Shown here: positions 1 to 9,047 of the stretch, piece by piece | Layout: each line of letters begins with the position of its first letter | How positions within the stretch are numbered: position 1 is the first letter of the stretch | Assembly: GCF_033971885.1 (NCBI RefSeq) | Contig: NZ_JALBUS010000019.1 | Span: forward strand, 1-40,934 | Length of the DNA: 40,934 nucleotides | Source: Absicoccus intestinalis | Lineage (GTDB): Bacteria; Bacillota_I; Bacilli_A; Erysipelotrichales; Erysipelotrichaceae | Direction: 5' to 3' | Notes under the pieces: model-generated | The model's database searches: none | What the model was told of the DNA's origin: nothing | What the model saw: the letters and a program-made list of their open reading frames with translations, nothing else | Program-made: the position numbers and the translations under genes

Positions 1-70
1 CAACCTCCTATATTATTTTGTTTACGGCTGGCGGGCCATATTCATTGTAGTATAGGAGGTTGTCTTTTTT
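1..70 (+). repeat. Large inverted repeat followed by a T-run at the window edge
   Basis: Bases 1-12 (CAACCTCCTATA) are the perfect reverse complement of bases 51-62, enclosing a 38-base loop. The right arm is followed by TCTTTTTT. It could be a plus-strand terminator of a gene lying off the window, or the terminal structure of a mobile element. The window starts exactly at the left arm, which fits an assembly break in a repeated sequence. Nothing visible decides between these readings. Confidence 0.5.
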
Positions 71-88
71 AACACTAAAAGGTCTACC

Positions 89-109
89 ACCACGCACATA
101 GCGCGTGGT
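89..109. repeat. Short hairpin next to the window-edge repeat
   Basis: ACCACGC (89-95) pairs with GCGTGGT (103-109) across a 7-base loop. A competing pairing is possible between TAGCG (99-103) and CGCTA (113-117), so two mutually exclusive structures can form. No T-run follows on the plus strand. With the repeat at 1-62 it fills the space beyond the pyr terminator. It may be part of a mobile-element end or a small structured RNA; its function is unknown. Confidence 0.35.
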
Positions 110-120
110 ATTCGCTACGC

Positions 121-149
121 AAAAAAAATACGATCCGCTAGGATCGTAT
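121..149 (-). terminator. Intrinsic terminator of the pyr operon
   Basis: On the minus strand ATACGATCC and GGATCGTAT form a perfect 9-bp stem (128-136 with 141-149) around a 4-base loop. A run of eight T follows. It lies 5 bases past the pyrF stop, so the operon ends with pyrF. Confidence 0.92.
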
Positions 150-154
150 CCTTA

Positions 155-853
155 TTACTTTTGCATCGTATCTTCGATCAAATGATACGTTTTGACAGGA
201 TTCTCACTCTTGGTGATGGATCGACCCACCACAATATAGTCACATCCTTGTTCGCGAGCAAAATCTGGTGTCGCCACACGAGCTTGATCGCCCTTTGCAT
301 CTGTAGCTAAACGAATGCCTGGTGTAACGGTCAAGAAATCATCGCCACATACTTCATGAATGGCTTTGGCTTCATACACCGAACAAACCACACCATCTAA
401 ACCGGCTGCTTTCGCATTTTGGGCATAGCGTTTGACCGTATCGATGACTTCGCCTTCAATGCCAATTTGATCATTCATGATCTCTTGCGAAATAGATGTT
501 AAGATGGTGACCGCAATACACAATGGACGCTTACCATCGATGGCACCTTCTTCCAAACCTTCGATGGCCGCTTTCATCATGGGAATGCCCCCAGCCGCAT
601 GGACATTGACAATATCCACGCCTAAGGCAGCTAAGTTTTTCATTCCTCCCTTTACGGTATTGGGAATATCATGTAACTTTAGATCCAAGAAAATATGATG
701 TCCCATTTCTTTGATGGTCTTAATAATTTCAAGACCACACGCATAGGTCAATTCCATACCGACTTTGACATATACGGGTTCATCAAACTGGGATAAAAAA
801 TCAACAACTTCTTGTTTACTGGAAAAATCCAACGCAACAATGGTTTTACTCAT
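155..853 (-). CDS. pyrF: Orotidine 5'-phosphate decarboxylase
   Basis: PyrF decarboxylates OMP to UMP, the last step of de novo pyrimidine synthesis, in the cytoplasm. The 232-residue product has the normal length for the short bacterial form. It begins TIVALDF and carries the catalytic D-x-K-x-x-D motif as Asp57-Leu-Lys59-Leu-His-Asp62. The C-terminal phosphate-binding stretch reads TPGIR followed by YIVVGRSI, as expected. The ATG at 853 follows a GAAGGAG ribosome site and overlaps the end of pyrD by 8 bases, so translation is probably coupled. It is the last gene of the pyr operon; a strong terminator follows within 6 bases. Nothing odd is seen in the gene. The function is sure. Confidence 0.97.
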   Translation of the reverse strand: MSKTIVALDFSSKQEVVDFLSQFDEPVYVKVGMELTYACGLEIIKTIKEMGHHIFLDLKLHDIPNTVKGGMKNLAALGVDIVNVHAAGGIPMMKAAIEGLEEGAIDGKRPLCIAVTILTSISQEIMNDQIGIEGEVIDTVKRYAQNAKAAGLDGVVCSVYEAKAIHEVCGDDFLTVTPGIRLATDAKGDQARVATPDFAREQGCDYIVVGRSITKSENPVKTYHLIEDTMQK

Positions 854-1757
854 CTAAACTCCTTCCAATGGCTTGTGTGATTGAATCATAGCCATACTTT
901 TCTAACACCTTTGGTAGATCTTCAATGATTTTCGGGCAACAATACGGATCCACAAAATTTTGTGCACCAACTTCGACCGCACTAGCTCCCGCATTCAAAA
1001 ATTCTAAGACATCTTCCGCACACGTAATACCACCCACACCAATGATGGGAATCTGCACGGCAGAAGCGACTTGATAGACCATACGAATCGCTACAGGCTT
1101 AATGGCAGGTCCAGAAAGACCACCCGTCTTATTCGCTAACAGTGGTTTACCTGTTTTCAAATCAATGCGCATACCCATTAACGTATTGATCAAGACCAAT
1201 CCATCGGCACCCGCTTGCTCCACTGCCTTGGCAATGGCCACGATATCTGTCACATTGGGTGATAATTTCACATAGACAGGTTTTTGGGCTACGGCCTTGA
1301 CCATCTGCGTTACATGCGCAGCCAATTCCGGCTGGGTACCCAAACCCATACCACCATGTTTGACATTGGGACAAGAAATGTTTAATTCATACGCTTTCAC
1401 AACGTCTTGGTCATTCAATGCCTGCACCACTTCGACATAATCTTCTTCGGTAGCACCGGCTACGTTGGCAATGATCTCGGTATCGTATGGAGCTAAAAAG
1501 GGTAATTCATTATCGATAATGGATTGAACGCCTTTATTTTGGAGACCAATCGCATTCAACATGCCCATAGGCGTTTCGGCAATGCGTGGGGTTGGATTCC
1601 CAAATCGTTCTTTGGGCGTAGCTGATTTGATGGCAATGCCCCCCAACAAGCTTAAATCATACAATTCGGCAAATTCTTTCCCAAACCCGAAACAACCCGA
1701 AGCAGGAATGATGGGATTTTTTAAATGCAAGCCAGGTAATTCTACAGAAATATCCAT
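846..1757 (-). CDS. pyrD: Dihydroorotate dehydrogenase, class 1B catalytic subunit
   Basis: PyrD oxidises dihydroorotate to orotate with FMN. Class 1B enzymes work with PyrK and pass electrons to NAD+. The 303-residue protein has the class 1 signature NISCPNVKHGG, with the catalytic base Cys129 that marks cytosolic class 1 enzymes; the membrane class 2 enzymes use Ser. FMN and phosphate contacts are suggested by GVGGI near residue 240 and by GASAVEVG near 257. There is no N-terminal membrane helix. pyrK lies immediately upstream with a 1-base gap, which supports class 1B. The ATG at 1757 has an AAAGGTGG ribosome site. Confidence 0.97.
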   Translation of the reverse strand: MDISVELPGLHLKNPIIPASGCFGFGKEFAELYDLSLLGGIAIKSATPKERFGNPTPRIAETPMGMLNAIGLQNKGVQSIIDNELPFLAPYDTEIIANVAGATEEDYVEVVQALNDQDVVKAYELNISCPNVKHGGMGLGTQPELAAHVTQMVKAVAQKPVYVKLSPNVTDIVAIAKAVEQAGADGLVLINTLMGMRIDLKTGKPLLANKTGGLSGPAIKPVAIRMVYQVASAVQIPIIGVGGITCAEDVLEFLNAGASAVEVGAQNFVDPYCCPKIIEDLPKVLEKYGYDSITQAIGRSLDE

Positions 1758-1758
1758 C

Positions 1759-2484
1759 TTATAAAACCACCTTTCCTAACGGGAACACCGGGCCATCCTT
1801 ACAAACCCGTAAGGCATGGCCTTCTTGATCTTTTACGACACATCCCATACAAGCTCCCATACCACAGGCCATCCGTGCTTCTAGGGATAGATAGCCTTGA
1901 TCATACGTATTTTGTAGTGCCTTCAACATGGGTAAGGGACCACAAGCTTCTAAGAAATCCACATCAATCGAATGGGCTTGAATGGCATCGATGACCGTGC
2001 CTTTGGTTCCGAGTGAACCATCCATGGTCGCAACGGATACCGAACAACCTAACGTTTGAAATTCATTGATATAGAAAGCTTGTTCCTCGGTATTAAAGCC
2101 TAAGACCACATCGACCTTTGTTCCTTGTTTGCGATATTGTTTGGCCGTTTCATACAATGGAGGAACACCAACACCTCCCCCAATCAAAACCACATGGTCT
2201 TTTTGTTCGATGGGAAACCCCGTTCCTAATGGACCAAAGATATTGATGGTTTGATCCTGCATTTCGGACAATTTCTTCGTTCCTTGACCCACTACTTTAT
2301 AAATTAGAACAATGCCATCATCTGTTTTTTCACAAATTGAAATGGGACGACGCAAAAAGAATTCAGGTACTTGGACTTGCACAAATTGTCCAGGTTGTAC
2401 TTCACTACTATCACAAATCAACTCCATACGGAAAGTATCCGTACAGAGTTTTTGATTGGAGCGAATGCGTGCTTCTTGAATCAT
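1759..2484 (-). CDS. pyrK: Dihydroorotate dehydrogenase electron transfer subunit
   Basis: PyrK carries FAD and a [2Fe-2S] cluster and links PyrD to NAD+. The ferredoxin-reductase-like FAD motif RRPISI is near residue 45, and the nucleotide-binding glycines (LIGGGVGVPP) are near residue 100. The C-terminal cysteine cluster reads ACGMGACMGC followed by VC about a dozen residues on, giving the four cluster ligands. I chose the ATG at 2484 (MIQEAR, 241 residues) because GGAG lies 8 bases upstream and the length matches the family. An in-frame ATG at 2502 would add six residues inside carB. It sits just after carB and before pyrD in the operon. Confidence 0.95.
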   Translation of the reverse strand: MIQEARIRSNQKLCTDTFRMELICDSSEVQPGQFVQVQVPEFFLRRPISICEKTDDGIVLIYKVVGQGTKKLSEMQDQTINIFGPLGTGFPIEQKDHVVLIGGGVGVPPLYETAKQYRKQGTKVDVVLGFNTEEQAFYINEFQTLGCSVSVATMDGSLGTKGTVIDAIQAHSIDVDFLEACGPLPMLKALQNTYDQGYLSLEARMACGMGACMGCVVKDQEGHALRVCKDGPVFPLGKVVL

Positions 2485-2485
2485 C

Positions 2486-5400
2486 TTAGTTCTCCATTTC
2501 ATTCATGCTGATCAAAGAGAAAGAGCGCGACTCAAGTACCCCCAATAGGGCATAGGCCGTATCCAGACTTGTCATACACGAAATATTATTTTCAGCCGAA
2601 ACACGACGAATCAAGAACCCATCACTTGAACTGGAACGTTCTTTGGTCGAAATCGTATTAATCACAAAGTTGACATGGCCTTTACTGATGACATCCAATA
2701 CATTTTCTGTATCGGAGTCTTCACTAACTTTCGCGACTACATGAACAAATAAGCCATGATCCGATAAGAACTTCGCAGTTCCAGCCGTCGCATATAAGCC
2801 ATAACCAATATTGGAGAAACGTTTCGCTACATCCAAGGCAGCATCTTTATCTTCATCCGCAATCGTCAATAATACCGAACCATGGCTTGGAACTTTGACA
2901 CCACTGGCAATCAACGCTTTATACAATGCTTTTTCTAAATTCACATCGCCACCCAAAGCTTCACCGGTCGATTTCATTTCTGGTCCTAAAACCGTATCGA
3001 CACTACGTAATTTCGCAAAAGAGAATACCGGTGCTTTGACAAATACACGGTTCTTATCTTCTGGTTTATAGCCTGGTGTATAGCCTTGATCCACAATGGA
3101 TTGACCCAAAACAGCACGTGTTGCCATATTGGCCATTGGTACACCGGTGATCTTGCTTAAGAAAGGTACCGTACGACTGGATCGTGGATTGACTTCCAAT
3201 ACATAGACTTTATTACTTTTATCGACAATAAATTGGATATTGTATAAACCGACAAAATGGAAACCTTTGCCAATTCGGGTACCATAATCAATGATCGTGT
3301 CTTTGACTTGTTGATTCACAATTTGGGTTGGATAGACAGAAATACTATCTCCACTATGAATACCGGCACGTTCAATGTGTTCCATGACTCCAGGAATATA
3401 CACATTTTCACCATCGGCAATCGCATCGATTTCCAATTCTTTTCCTAAGACATATTTGTCCACTAGAATAGGTGCATCATGACTGATTTCCTTCACGGCA
3501 GTCGCCATATATACACGTAATTCATCATCATCATGAACAATTTCCATAGCTCGTCCACCTAAGACATAACTTGGACGAACCAAGACAGGATAACCAATTT
3601 TATTGGCGATGACCAAGGCTTCCTCAACCGTGGTAGCGGTTTGTCCTTCTGGTTGTGGAATGTCTAGTTTTTCCAACATTTCTTCAAATTCATGACGATC
3701 TTCGGCACGATTGATATTTTCTAAAGACGTACCTAAGATCTTTACGCCATGTTGCGCTAAACTATCGGCAATATTGATGGCGGTTTGACCACCAAATTGA
3801 ACGATGACGCCCAATGGTTGTTCCACTTCAATGACATGCATGACATCTTCTGTGGTCAATGGTTCAAAATACAATTTATCACTGATACTGAAATCGGTCG
3901 AAACTGTTTCGGGGTTATTATTGATGACGATGGCTTCATAGCCACATTCACGCAAGGTTTCTACACAGTGTACTGTCGCATAATCAAATTCCACTCCTTG
4001 GCCAATTCGAATCGGACCTGAACCTAAAACAATGATCTTTTTATTGTCGCTGCGAATGGATTCATTTTCTTGTTCATATGTGGAATAGAAATATGGTGTT
4101 TCACTGGTAAATTCACCAGCACAAGTATCGACCATTTTATAAACCGGCATGATGTTGTTTTCTTTACGCAAGTTATAGACTTCCATCTCCGACATATTCC
4201 AGTTACGAGCAATATAGGAATCACTGAAACCATTTTGTTTCAAAGTACGCAATGTATTTACATCTTTGACATGTTTGGCCATTTGTTTCTCTAATTTTAG
4301 GATTCGTTGTAGATGGGCCAAATAGAATAAGTCAATATTCGTAACATGCATGACCGTTTCCATGTCATAGCCTTTGCGCAACCATTCCATGACCGCAAAG
4401 ATGCGTTCATCATCACGGGCTTTGATCTTATTGAACAATTCTTCTTTGTCCATTTCTTTCAATTCGGCTTTTTCCAAATGATCCACTTTCATTTCCAGAG
4501 AACGAACGGCTTTTAAGAAGCTTTCTTCAAAGGTACGACCAATGGCCATAACTTCCCCAGTGGCTTTCATTTGTGTACCCAATTGACGATCGGCATTTGG
4601 GAATTTATCAAATGGCAAACGTGGGAATTTGGTCACAATATAGTCCAAAGCCGGTTCAAAACAAGCATAGCTGGTCTTGGTGATGGGGTTGATGATCTCA
4701 TCCAAGCCTAAGCCAACAGCTAATTTTGCACTGATCTTCGCAATTGGATATCCCGTGGCTTTGGAAGCCAAAGCCGAACTTCTTGATACACGTGGATTGA
4801 CTTCAATGACATAATATTTAAAGCTGTGTGGATCCAGTGCCAATTGTACATTGCATCCACCACAAATTCCTAATGCCCGAATGATCCGTAAAGAAGTATT
4901 TCGTAACATTTGGTTTTCTCGATCAGTCAAGGTCTGAACCGGTGCCACGACAATGGAGTCTCCGGTATGGATACCCACTGGATCGACGTTTTCCATATTA
5001 CATACAACGATGGCATTGTCTTTGACATCGCGCATGACTTCATATTCGATTTCTTTATAACCGGCAATACTTTGTTCGATCAAGCATTGTGTGACCGGAC
5101 TCATTTTCAATCCGGCATCCGTGATATGGCGAAGTTCTTCTTCATCGTGGGCAAATCCGCCACCGGTACCGCCTAACGTATAGGCCGGACGAACGACCAA
5201 AGGATAGCCTTCGGTATTCGCAAATTCAACGGCTTCTTCAATGGTATGAACGATTCGTGATTCAGGAACGGGTTCACCCAATTCGTTCATCAAAGCACGG
5301 AACAACTCACGATCTTCGGCATGGTTGATGGCTTCTAGATGCGTACCTAAAATTTCCACACCAAATTCATCCAGGATCCCGTCTTCATGCAGTTCAACGA

Positions 5401-5695
5401 CCAAGTTCAATCCGGTTTGACCACCTAGGGTTCCTAAGATCGCGTCGGGCCTTTCCTTATAAATAACACGTTTCGCAAAATCAACGGTCAATGGTTCAAT
5501 ATAGACACGATCGGCAATGGTCGTATCGGTCATGATCGTGGCTGGATTGGAGTTGATCAAGATCACTTCATATCCTTCTTCTCGCAAAGACTGACATGCT
5601 TGCGAACCGGAATAATCGAATTCAGCGGCCTGACCAATGATGATAGGGCCTGAACCAATCACCAAAATTTTATGAATATCCGTACGTTTAGGCAT
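2486..5695 (-). CDS. carB: Carbamoyl-phosphate synthase large subunit
   Basis: CarB makes carbamoyl phosphate from bicarbonate, ATP and the ammonia delivered by CarA. The 1069-residue length is typical. The two homologous ATP-grasp halves are visible. The first begins with a GSGPIIIGQAAEFDYSG-type motif near residue 14. The second begins near 556 with GSGPIRIGQGVEFDYA. The oligomerisation region lies between roughly 400 and 550. The last 130 residues (GTAKFLSDHG) are the MGS-like allosteric domain, where UMP or IMP effects are exerted in this family. A GGAGG site precedes the ATG, which overlaps the carA end by 8 bases. No break or frameshift is seen. Confidence 0.97.
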   Translation of the reverse strand: MPKRTDIHKILVIGSGPIIIGQAAEFDYSGSQACQSLREEGYEVILINSNPATIMTDTTIADRVYIEPLTVDFAKRVIYKERPDAILGTLGGQTGLNLVVELHEDGILDEFGVEILGTHLEAINHAEDRELFRALMNELGEPVPESRIVHTIEEAVEFANTEGYPLVVRPAYTLGGTGGGFAHDEEELRHITDAGLKMSPVTQCLIEQSIAGYKEIEYEVMRDVKDNAIVVCNMENVDPVGIHTGDSIVVAPVQTLTDRENQMLRNTSLRIIRALGICGGCNVQLALDPHSFKYYVIEVNPRVSRSSALASKATGYPIAKISAKLAVGLGLDEIINPITKTSYACFEPALDYIVTKFPRLPFDKFPNADRQLGTQMKATGEVMAIGRTFEESFLKAVRSLEMKVDHLEKAELKEMDKEELFNKIKARDDERIFAVMEWLRKGYDMETVMHVTNIDLFYLAHLQRILKLEKQMAKHVKDVNTLRTLKQNGFSDSYIARNWNMSEMEVYNLRKENNIMPVYKMVDTCAGEFTSETPYFYSTYEQENESIRSDNKKIIVLGSGPIRIGQGVEFDYATVHCVETLRECGYEAIVINNNPETVSTDFSISDKLYFEPLTTEDVMHVIEVEQPLGVIVQFGGQTAINIADSLAQHGVKILGTSLENINRAEDRHEFEEMLEKLDIPQPEGQTATTVEEALVIANKIGYPVLVRPSYVLGGRAMEIVHDDDELRVYMATAVKEISHDAPILVDKYVLGKELEIDAIADGENVYIPGVMEHIERAGIHSGDSISVYPTQIVNQQVKDTIIDYGTRIGKGFHFVGLYNIQFIVDKSNKVYVLEVNPRSSRTVPFLSKITGVPMANMATRAVLGQSIVDQGYTPGYKPEDKNRVFVKAPVFSFAKLRSVDTVLGPEMKSTGEALGGDVNLEKALYKALIASGVKVPSHGSVLLTIADEDKDAALDVAKRFSNIGYGLYATAGTAKFLSDHGLFVHVVAKVSEDSDTENVLDVISKGHVNFVINTISTKERSSSSDGFLIRRVSAENNISCMTSLDTAYALLGVLESRSFSLISMNEMEN

Positions 5696-6767
5696 GGGCT
5701 TCCTCCTTATCCATCATGGCAATGAACTCATCAAATAAATAGTTGCTATCTTGTGGACCGGCACTGGCTTCTGGATGATATTGGACCGAGAAAATTGGAT
5801 ATTTGGTATGTCGCACCCCTTCACAGGACTTATCATTCAAAGCTTGATGGGTCATCACAAGATCGGTATTTTTCAGACTATCGATATCGACCGCAAATCC
5901 ATGGTTCTGGCTCGTGATCTCAACAGCTCCTGTTGCCAGATTGACAACGGGATGATTGGCGCCTCGATGGCCAAATTTTAATTTATAGGTCTTTGCGCCA
6001 CACGCCAAACTAATCAATTGATGACCCAAACAAATACCGAAAATACATGTTTTGCCAATCAATTGTTTGATCGTTTCGATCGCAATCGTTACATCTTGTG
6101 GATCCCCAGGTCCATTGGACAACATGACACCATCGGGATGATAACCTAAAATCGTTTGCGCAGGTGTGTCGTATGGTACCACGATCAAGTCGCAGCCGCG
6201 CTTGCTTAATTCACGAACAATGCCTAATTTGGCACCAAAATCCATCAAAACAACTTTCTTGCCTCGATTGGGAATAGGGAATACCTTTGTGGTGGACACG
6301 CGTTTGACTTGATCATGTAGATAATCGGCATTTTTCAAGTCTTGTACCATCGCTTCCACATCAACATCTGGATCAGCAAGAATGGCTTTCATGGTTCCAT
6401 ATTCGCGCAATTTCAATGTGATGGCTCGGGTATCAATGCCATAGATACCGGGAATATCGGTCCGCTTCAAGTAGTCATCTAACGTTTCTTGGCTGCGCCA
6501 ATTACTTGGTACTTCACAATAATCGCGAATCACAAAGCCAAAGGTTGCAGGAATCATCGATTCACTATCATCCCCATTAAAGCCATAATTTCCAATCAAT
6601 GGATAGGTCATCATGACAATTTGTCCGCAATAGGAGTTATCCGTAATAATTTCTTGATAGCCAGTCATTGAGGTATTAAAGACCAGTTCCCCCATACGGA
6701 AGTGGTCCGATCCAAAAGCGATACCGTGATATACACTGCCATCTTCTAAAATCAATAGTCTTTCCAT
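5688..6767 (-). CDS. carA: Carbamoyl-phosphate synthase small (glutamine amidotransferase) subunit
   Basis: CarA hydrolyses glutamine and channels ammonia to CarB. The class I amidotransferase triad is present: the nucleophile Cys246 in GICLGHQ, with His331 and Glu333 in YHPEA, numbered from the start chosen here. I start at the ATG at 6767 (MERLLILEDG, 359 residues). An AAAGGAT site lies just upstream, the pyrC stop is only 5 bases away, and homologues begin like this. A start at 6836 would run inside pyrC. No arginine-biosynthesis genes are near, so this pair probably serves pyrimidines; whether a second arginine-type copy exists elsewhere cannot be seen. Confidence 0.97.
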   Translation of the reverse strand: MERLLILEDGSVYHGIAFGSDHFRMGELVFNTSMTGYQEIITDNSYCGQIVMMTYPLIGNYGFNGDDSESMIPATFGFVIRDYCEVPSNWRSQETLDDYLKRTDIPGIYGIDTRAITLKLREYGTMKAILADPDVDVEAMVQDLKNADYLHDQVKRVSTTKVFPIPNRGKKVVLMDFGAKLGIVRELSKRGCDLIVVPYDTPAQTILGYHPDGVMLSNGPGDPQDVTIAIETIKQLIGKTCIFGICLGHQLISLACGAKTYKLKFGHRGANHPVVNLATGAVEITSQNHGFAVDIDSLKNTDLVMTHQALNDKSCEGVRHTKYPIFSVQYHPEASAGPQDSNYLFDEFIAMMDKEEAHA

Positions 6768-6772
6768 AGATT

Positions 6773-8029
6773 TTATCCTTTCCATACTGTCTGGCCACCA
6801 ACAATGGTCTGACAGATCTTTCCTTGTACTTGCCATCCATCAAATGGCGTATTTTTTCCTTTTGACACAAAGGAAGAAGCATCGATCGTATAGGTCGCAT
6901 CCAGATCTACAAAGACAAAATCGGGATACTTGCCTACTTTGATTTCACCGGCCGGAATACCAAAGCGTTGCGCTGGTTTGGTTGCCATCCAATCGACCAA
7001 TTGCGCCAATGTCCATCGTTTTTCGTTTACAACAAATTCGCTATACAACAATGGAAAACTGGTTTCCAATGAAACGATGCCAAAAGGTGCCTTTTCCATC
7101 GATTGATCTTTTTCGGCAAGCGTATGGGGCGCATGATCATTCGCAATAAAATCCAATGTGCCCTTTTCCAATCCTTCGATCAATGCCATGCGATCGGCAT
7201 GCGTGCGAAGTGGCGGATTCATTTTCCACATCGGTCCTTGCACATCTTTATCTTCCAACAATAAATGATGGGCTGTGACTTCCGCACTGATATCTCCACC
7301 TGCCGCCTTTGCTTCTTGTAGATATTGTACACTTTCTATACAAGAAATGTGACAAGCATGATAACGATTGCCAATGGAAACCGCAAGATCAAGATCTCGT
7401 TTTAGTGGTTCTGCTTCACAAGCACTCGGAATCCCAATATAGCCTCGCTTGCGATTGATGGCACTATCGTGTACGCAAGCCCCTGGTTTTCGATAGGCCA
7501 TATCTTCGGTATGCATCGCAATGAGCACATCTTCTTTTTTAGCCGTTTCCATGGCTTCTTTCATCACCGCATCATCATCAATGCCTACACCATCATCACT
7601 AAACCAATGGGTATAGGTTTTTAGTGCATGCATGGGCACTACTGCTTTACCTGCTTCTTTAGTGGTGATCGTCGCATAAGGAAAGGTACGAACCACCGCT
7701 TCTTTTTGGATCAGAGCCAGATAATCTTGCATCGTTGGCACATCATCCGGAAAGGGAATGACATTGGGCATCGCAAAAATCGAGGTAAATCCGCCATGAG
7801 CAGCGGCCATCGTTCCGGTATGGATGGTTTCTTTTTGTTCTCTTCCCGGTTGTCGAAGATGAACATGCACATCGACCAATCCGGGCAAGACCGTCAAGCC
7901 ATGGGCATCAATGATCTCATCCGCTTCGAGATTTTTACCAATCGCAAGAATTTGTTTTTCATCGAATTGTATATCTACTTTTTGTAGTCCCTTTTCAGTT
8001 AGGACATTTCCATTTTTTATAACTTTCAT
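6773..8029 (-). CDS. pyrC: Dihydroorotase, type I
   Basis: PyrC cyclises carbamoyl aspartate to dihydroorotate. The 418-residue protein has the type I metal-binding motif DVHVHLRQPG near residue 53. It also has the late motif FIANDHAPH near residue 307, with the catalytic aspartate. The N-terminus carries the small beta-sandwich strand typical of cyclic amidohydrolases. The ATG at 8029 overlaps the pyrB stop by 4 bases, giving coupled translation. Length and motifs match active Bacillus-type enzymes, so this is not an inactive pseudo-DHOase. Confidence 0.96.
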   Translation of the reverse strand: MKVIKNGNVLTEKGLQKVDIQFDEKQILAIGKNLEADEIIDAHGLTVLPGLVDVHVHLRQPGREQKETIHTGTMAAAHGGFTSIFAMPNVIPFPDDVPTMQDYLALIQKEAVVRTFPYATITTKEAGKAVVPMHALKTYTHWFSDDGVGIDDDAVMKEAMETAKKEDVLIAMHTEDMAYRKPGACVHDSAINRKRGYIGIPSACEAEPLKRDLDLAVSIGNRYHACHISCIESVQYLQEAKAAGGDISAEVTAHHLLLEDKDVQGPMWKMNPPLRTHADRMALIEGLEKGTLDFIANDHAPHTLAEKDQSMEKAPFGIVSLETSFPLLYSEFVVNEKRWTLAQLVDWMATKPAQRFGIPAGEIKVGKYPDFVFVDLDATYTIDASSFVSKGKNTPFDGWQVQGKICQTIVGGQTVWKG

Positions 8030-8928
8030 ACCGTCTCCTTAAATGGTGCATATCCAAATGCTCGTTTCATGATGGCCTTTCGAACCAACATTCCATTATG
8101 CATCTGTAGAAAGATCCGACTTTTTTCTGCCTCAACCAAATCGGTATCGATTTCAATGCCGCGATTGACTGGAGCCGGATGACAAACAATGGCATGTTTT
8201 TGCATACGGCCATAGCGTGCTTTGGTGAGTCCATATTGATTTAAATATTCTTCATTGGACATGCTGGCCAAAGAGGCCCCTCTTTCTTTTTGAATGCGTA
8301 ACATCATCACGACATCGGCCCATTCAACGGCTTGATCAAAGTCCATGGTTGGATAACCTGGACGTTCCCATTCCTTGGGTCCGGCAAAGACAACGGTAGA
8401 GCCTAAACGTTCTAATGCTTCTTTATCGGATGAAGCAACGCGTGAATGGCTGATATCCCCACAAATGGCAACTTTTAATCCGCTCAATGTGCCAAATTCA
8501 TTATAGAAAGTTAACAGATCTAATAGACATTGGCTAGGATGATTGCCTTTTCCATCACCAGCATTGACAATGGGAATATGTAGTCCTTCTAATTCTTTAA
8601 AGTATTCATCTTTGGGATGACGAATCACGACACATTGATAACCAATCATTTCAAATGTTTTTACGGTATCATATAAGCTTTCCCCTTTTTGTACGCTGGA
8701 TGCTTTGGCATCAAAATCAGCGACTTTACATCCCAGTTGAAGCTGGGCACTTTCAAAGGAGAAATGGGTTCGTGTCGAATTCTCAAAAAAAAGATTAGCA
8801 ACCAATGCGTTATGCATTGGCAATTGCCAATCTTTCATAGAATTATCAAAAAGTTTAGCATCATGAAGAATACTAAAAATATCATCATTGGATAAGTCAC
8901 TCATCGATAGCAATGAATATTGATTCAT
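8026..8928 (-). CDS. pyrB: Aspartate carbamoyltransferase catalytic subunit
   Basis: PyrB condenses carbamoyl phosphate with aspartate. It is 300 residues long, the Bacillus-type length. The carbamoyl-phosphate loop FFENSTRT is at residues 47-54 and the HPSQ motif is near residue 130. The C-terminal half carries the aspartate-binding domain with MMLRIQKER and HPAPVNRG. No pyrI regulatory gene is present. The ATG at 8928 has a strong AGGAGG site 8 bases upstream. It is the first gene of the operon and is preceded by a leader with a terminator-like hairpin. Confidence 0.97.
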   Translation of the reverse strand: MNQYSLLSMSDLSNDDIFSILHDAKLFDNSMKDWQLPMHNALVANLFFENSTRTHFSFESAQLQLGCKVADFDAKASSVQKGESLYDTVKTFEMIGYQCVVIRHPKDEYFKELEGLHIPIVNAGDGKGNHPSQCLLDLLTFYNEFGTLSGLKVAICGDISHSRVASSDKEALERLGSTVVFAGPKEWERPGYPTMDFDQAVEWADVVMMLRIQKERGASLASMSNEEYLNQYGLTKARYGRMQKHAIVCHPAPVNRGIEIDTDLVEAEKSRIFLQMHNGMLVRKAIMKRAFGYAPFKETV

Positions 8929-8951
8929 AGAATCAAACCTCCTATCTTTTT

Positions 8952-8977
8952 AAAAAAAAGGATTCAAAAACAATCCT
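8952..8977 (-). terminator. Attenuator-like hairpin in the pyr leader
   Basis: On the minus strand AGGATT (8977-8972) can pair with AATCCT (8964-8959) across a 7-base loop. A run of eight T follows. It lies between the predicted transcription start (about 8999) and the pyrB ribosome site, so it could end transcription early. The stem is only 6 bp. I do not see a PyrR-binding loop sequence in the leader. Regulation by attenuation is inference. Confidence 0.5.
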
Positions 8978-8993
8978 ACATCAACTATATCGC

Positions 8994-9033
8994 TATATCG
9001 GATATATTCTACCATAATGTGTTTCATTTTCAA
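8994..9033 (-). promoter_or_regulatory. pyr operon promoter with overlapping palindrome
   Basis: The minus strand has TTGAAA at 9033-9028, a 16-base spacer and TAGAAT at 9011-9006, preceded by TATGG. A 13-base palindrome (TATATC-C-GATATA, 8994-9006) covers the expected start site. A second GATATAG copy follows directly. Such a position suits a repressor. The DNA-binding protein is unknown; the adjacent small HTH gene is one candidate. Confidence 0.65.
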
Positions 9034-9047
9034 ATTCCTTTTTTGGG

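Noticed and set aside
8..151. Open minus-strand frame of 47 codons past the pyrF stop
   Set aside because: It runs through the pyr terminator, has no good start or ribosome site and stops in the inverted repeat. It is probably chance, though a fragment of a mobile-element gene is not excluded.
2811..5176. Several plus-strand frames inside carB
   Set aside because: They lie opposite a conserved gene, lack ribosome sites and have no recognisable product.
6768..6836. N-terminal extension of CarA
   Set aside because: It runs inside pyrC, and homologues begin at the MERLLILEDG point.
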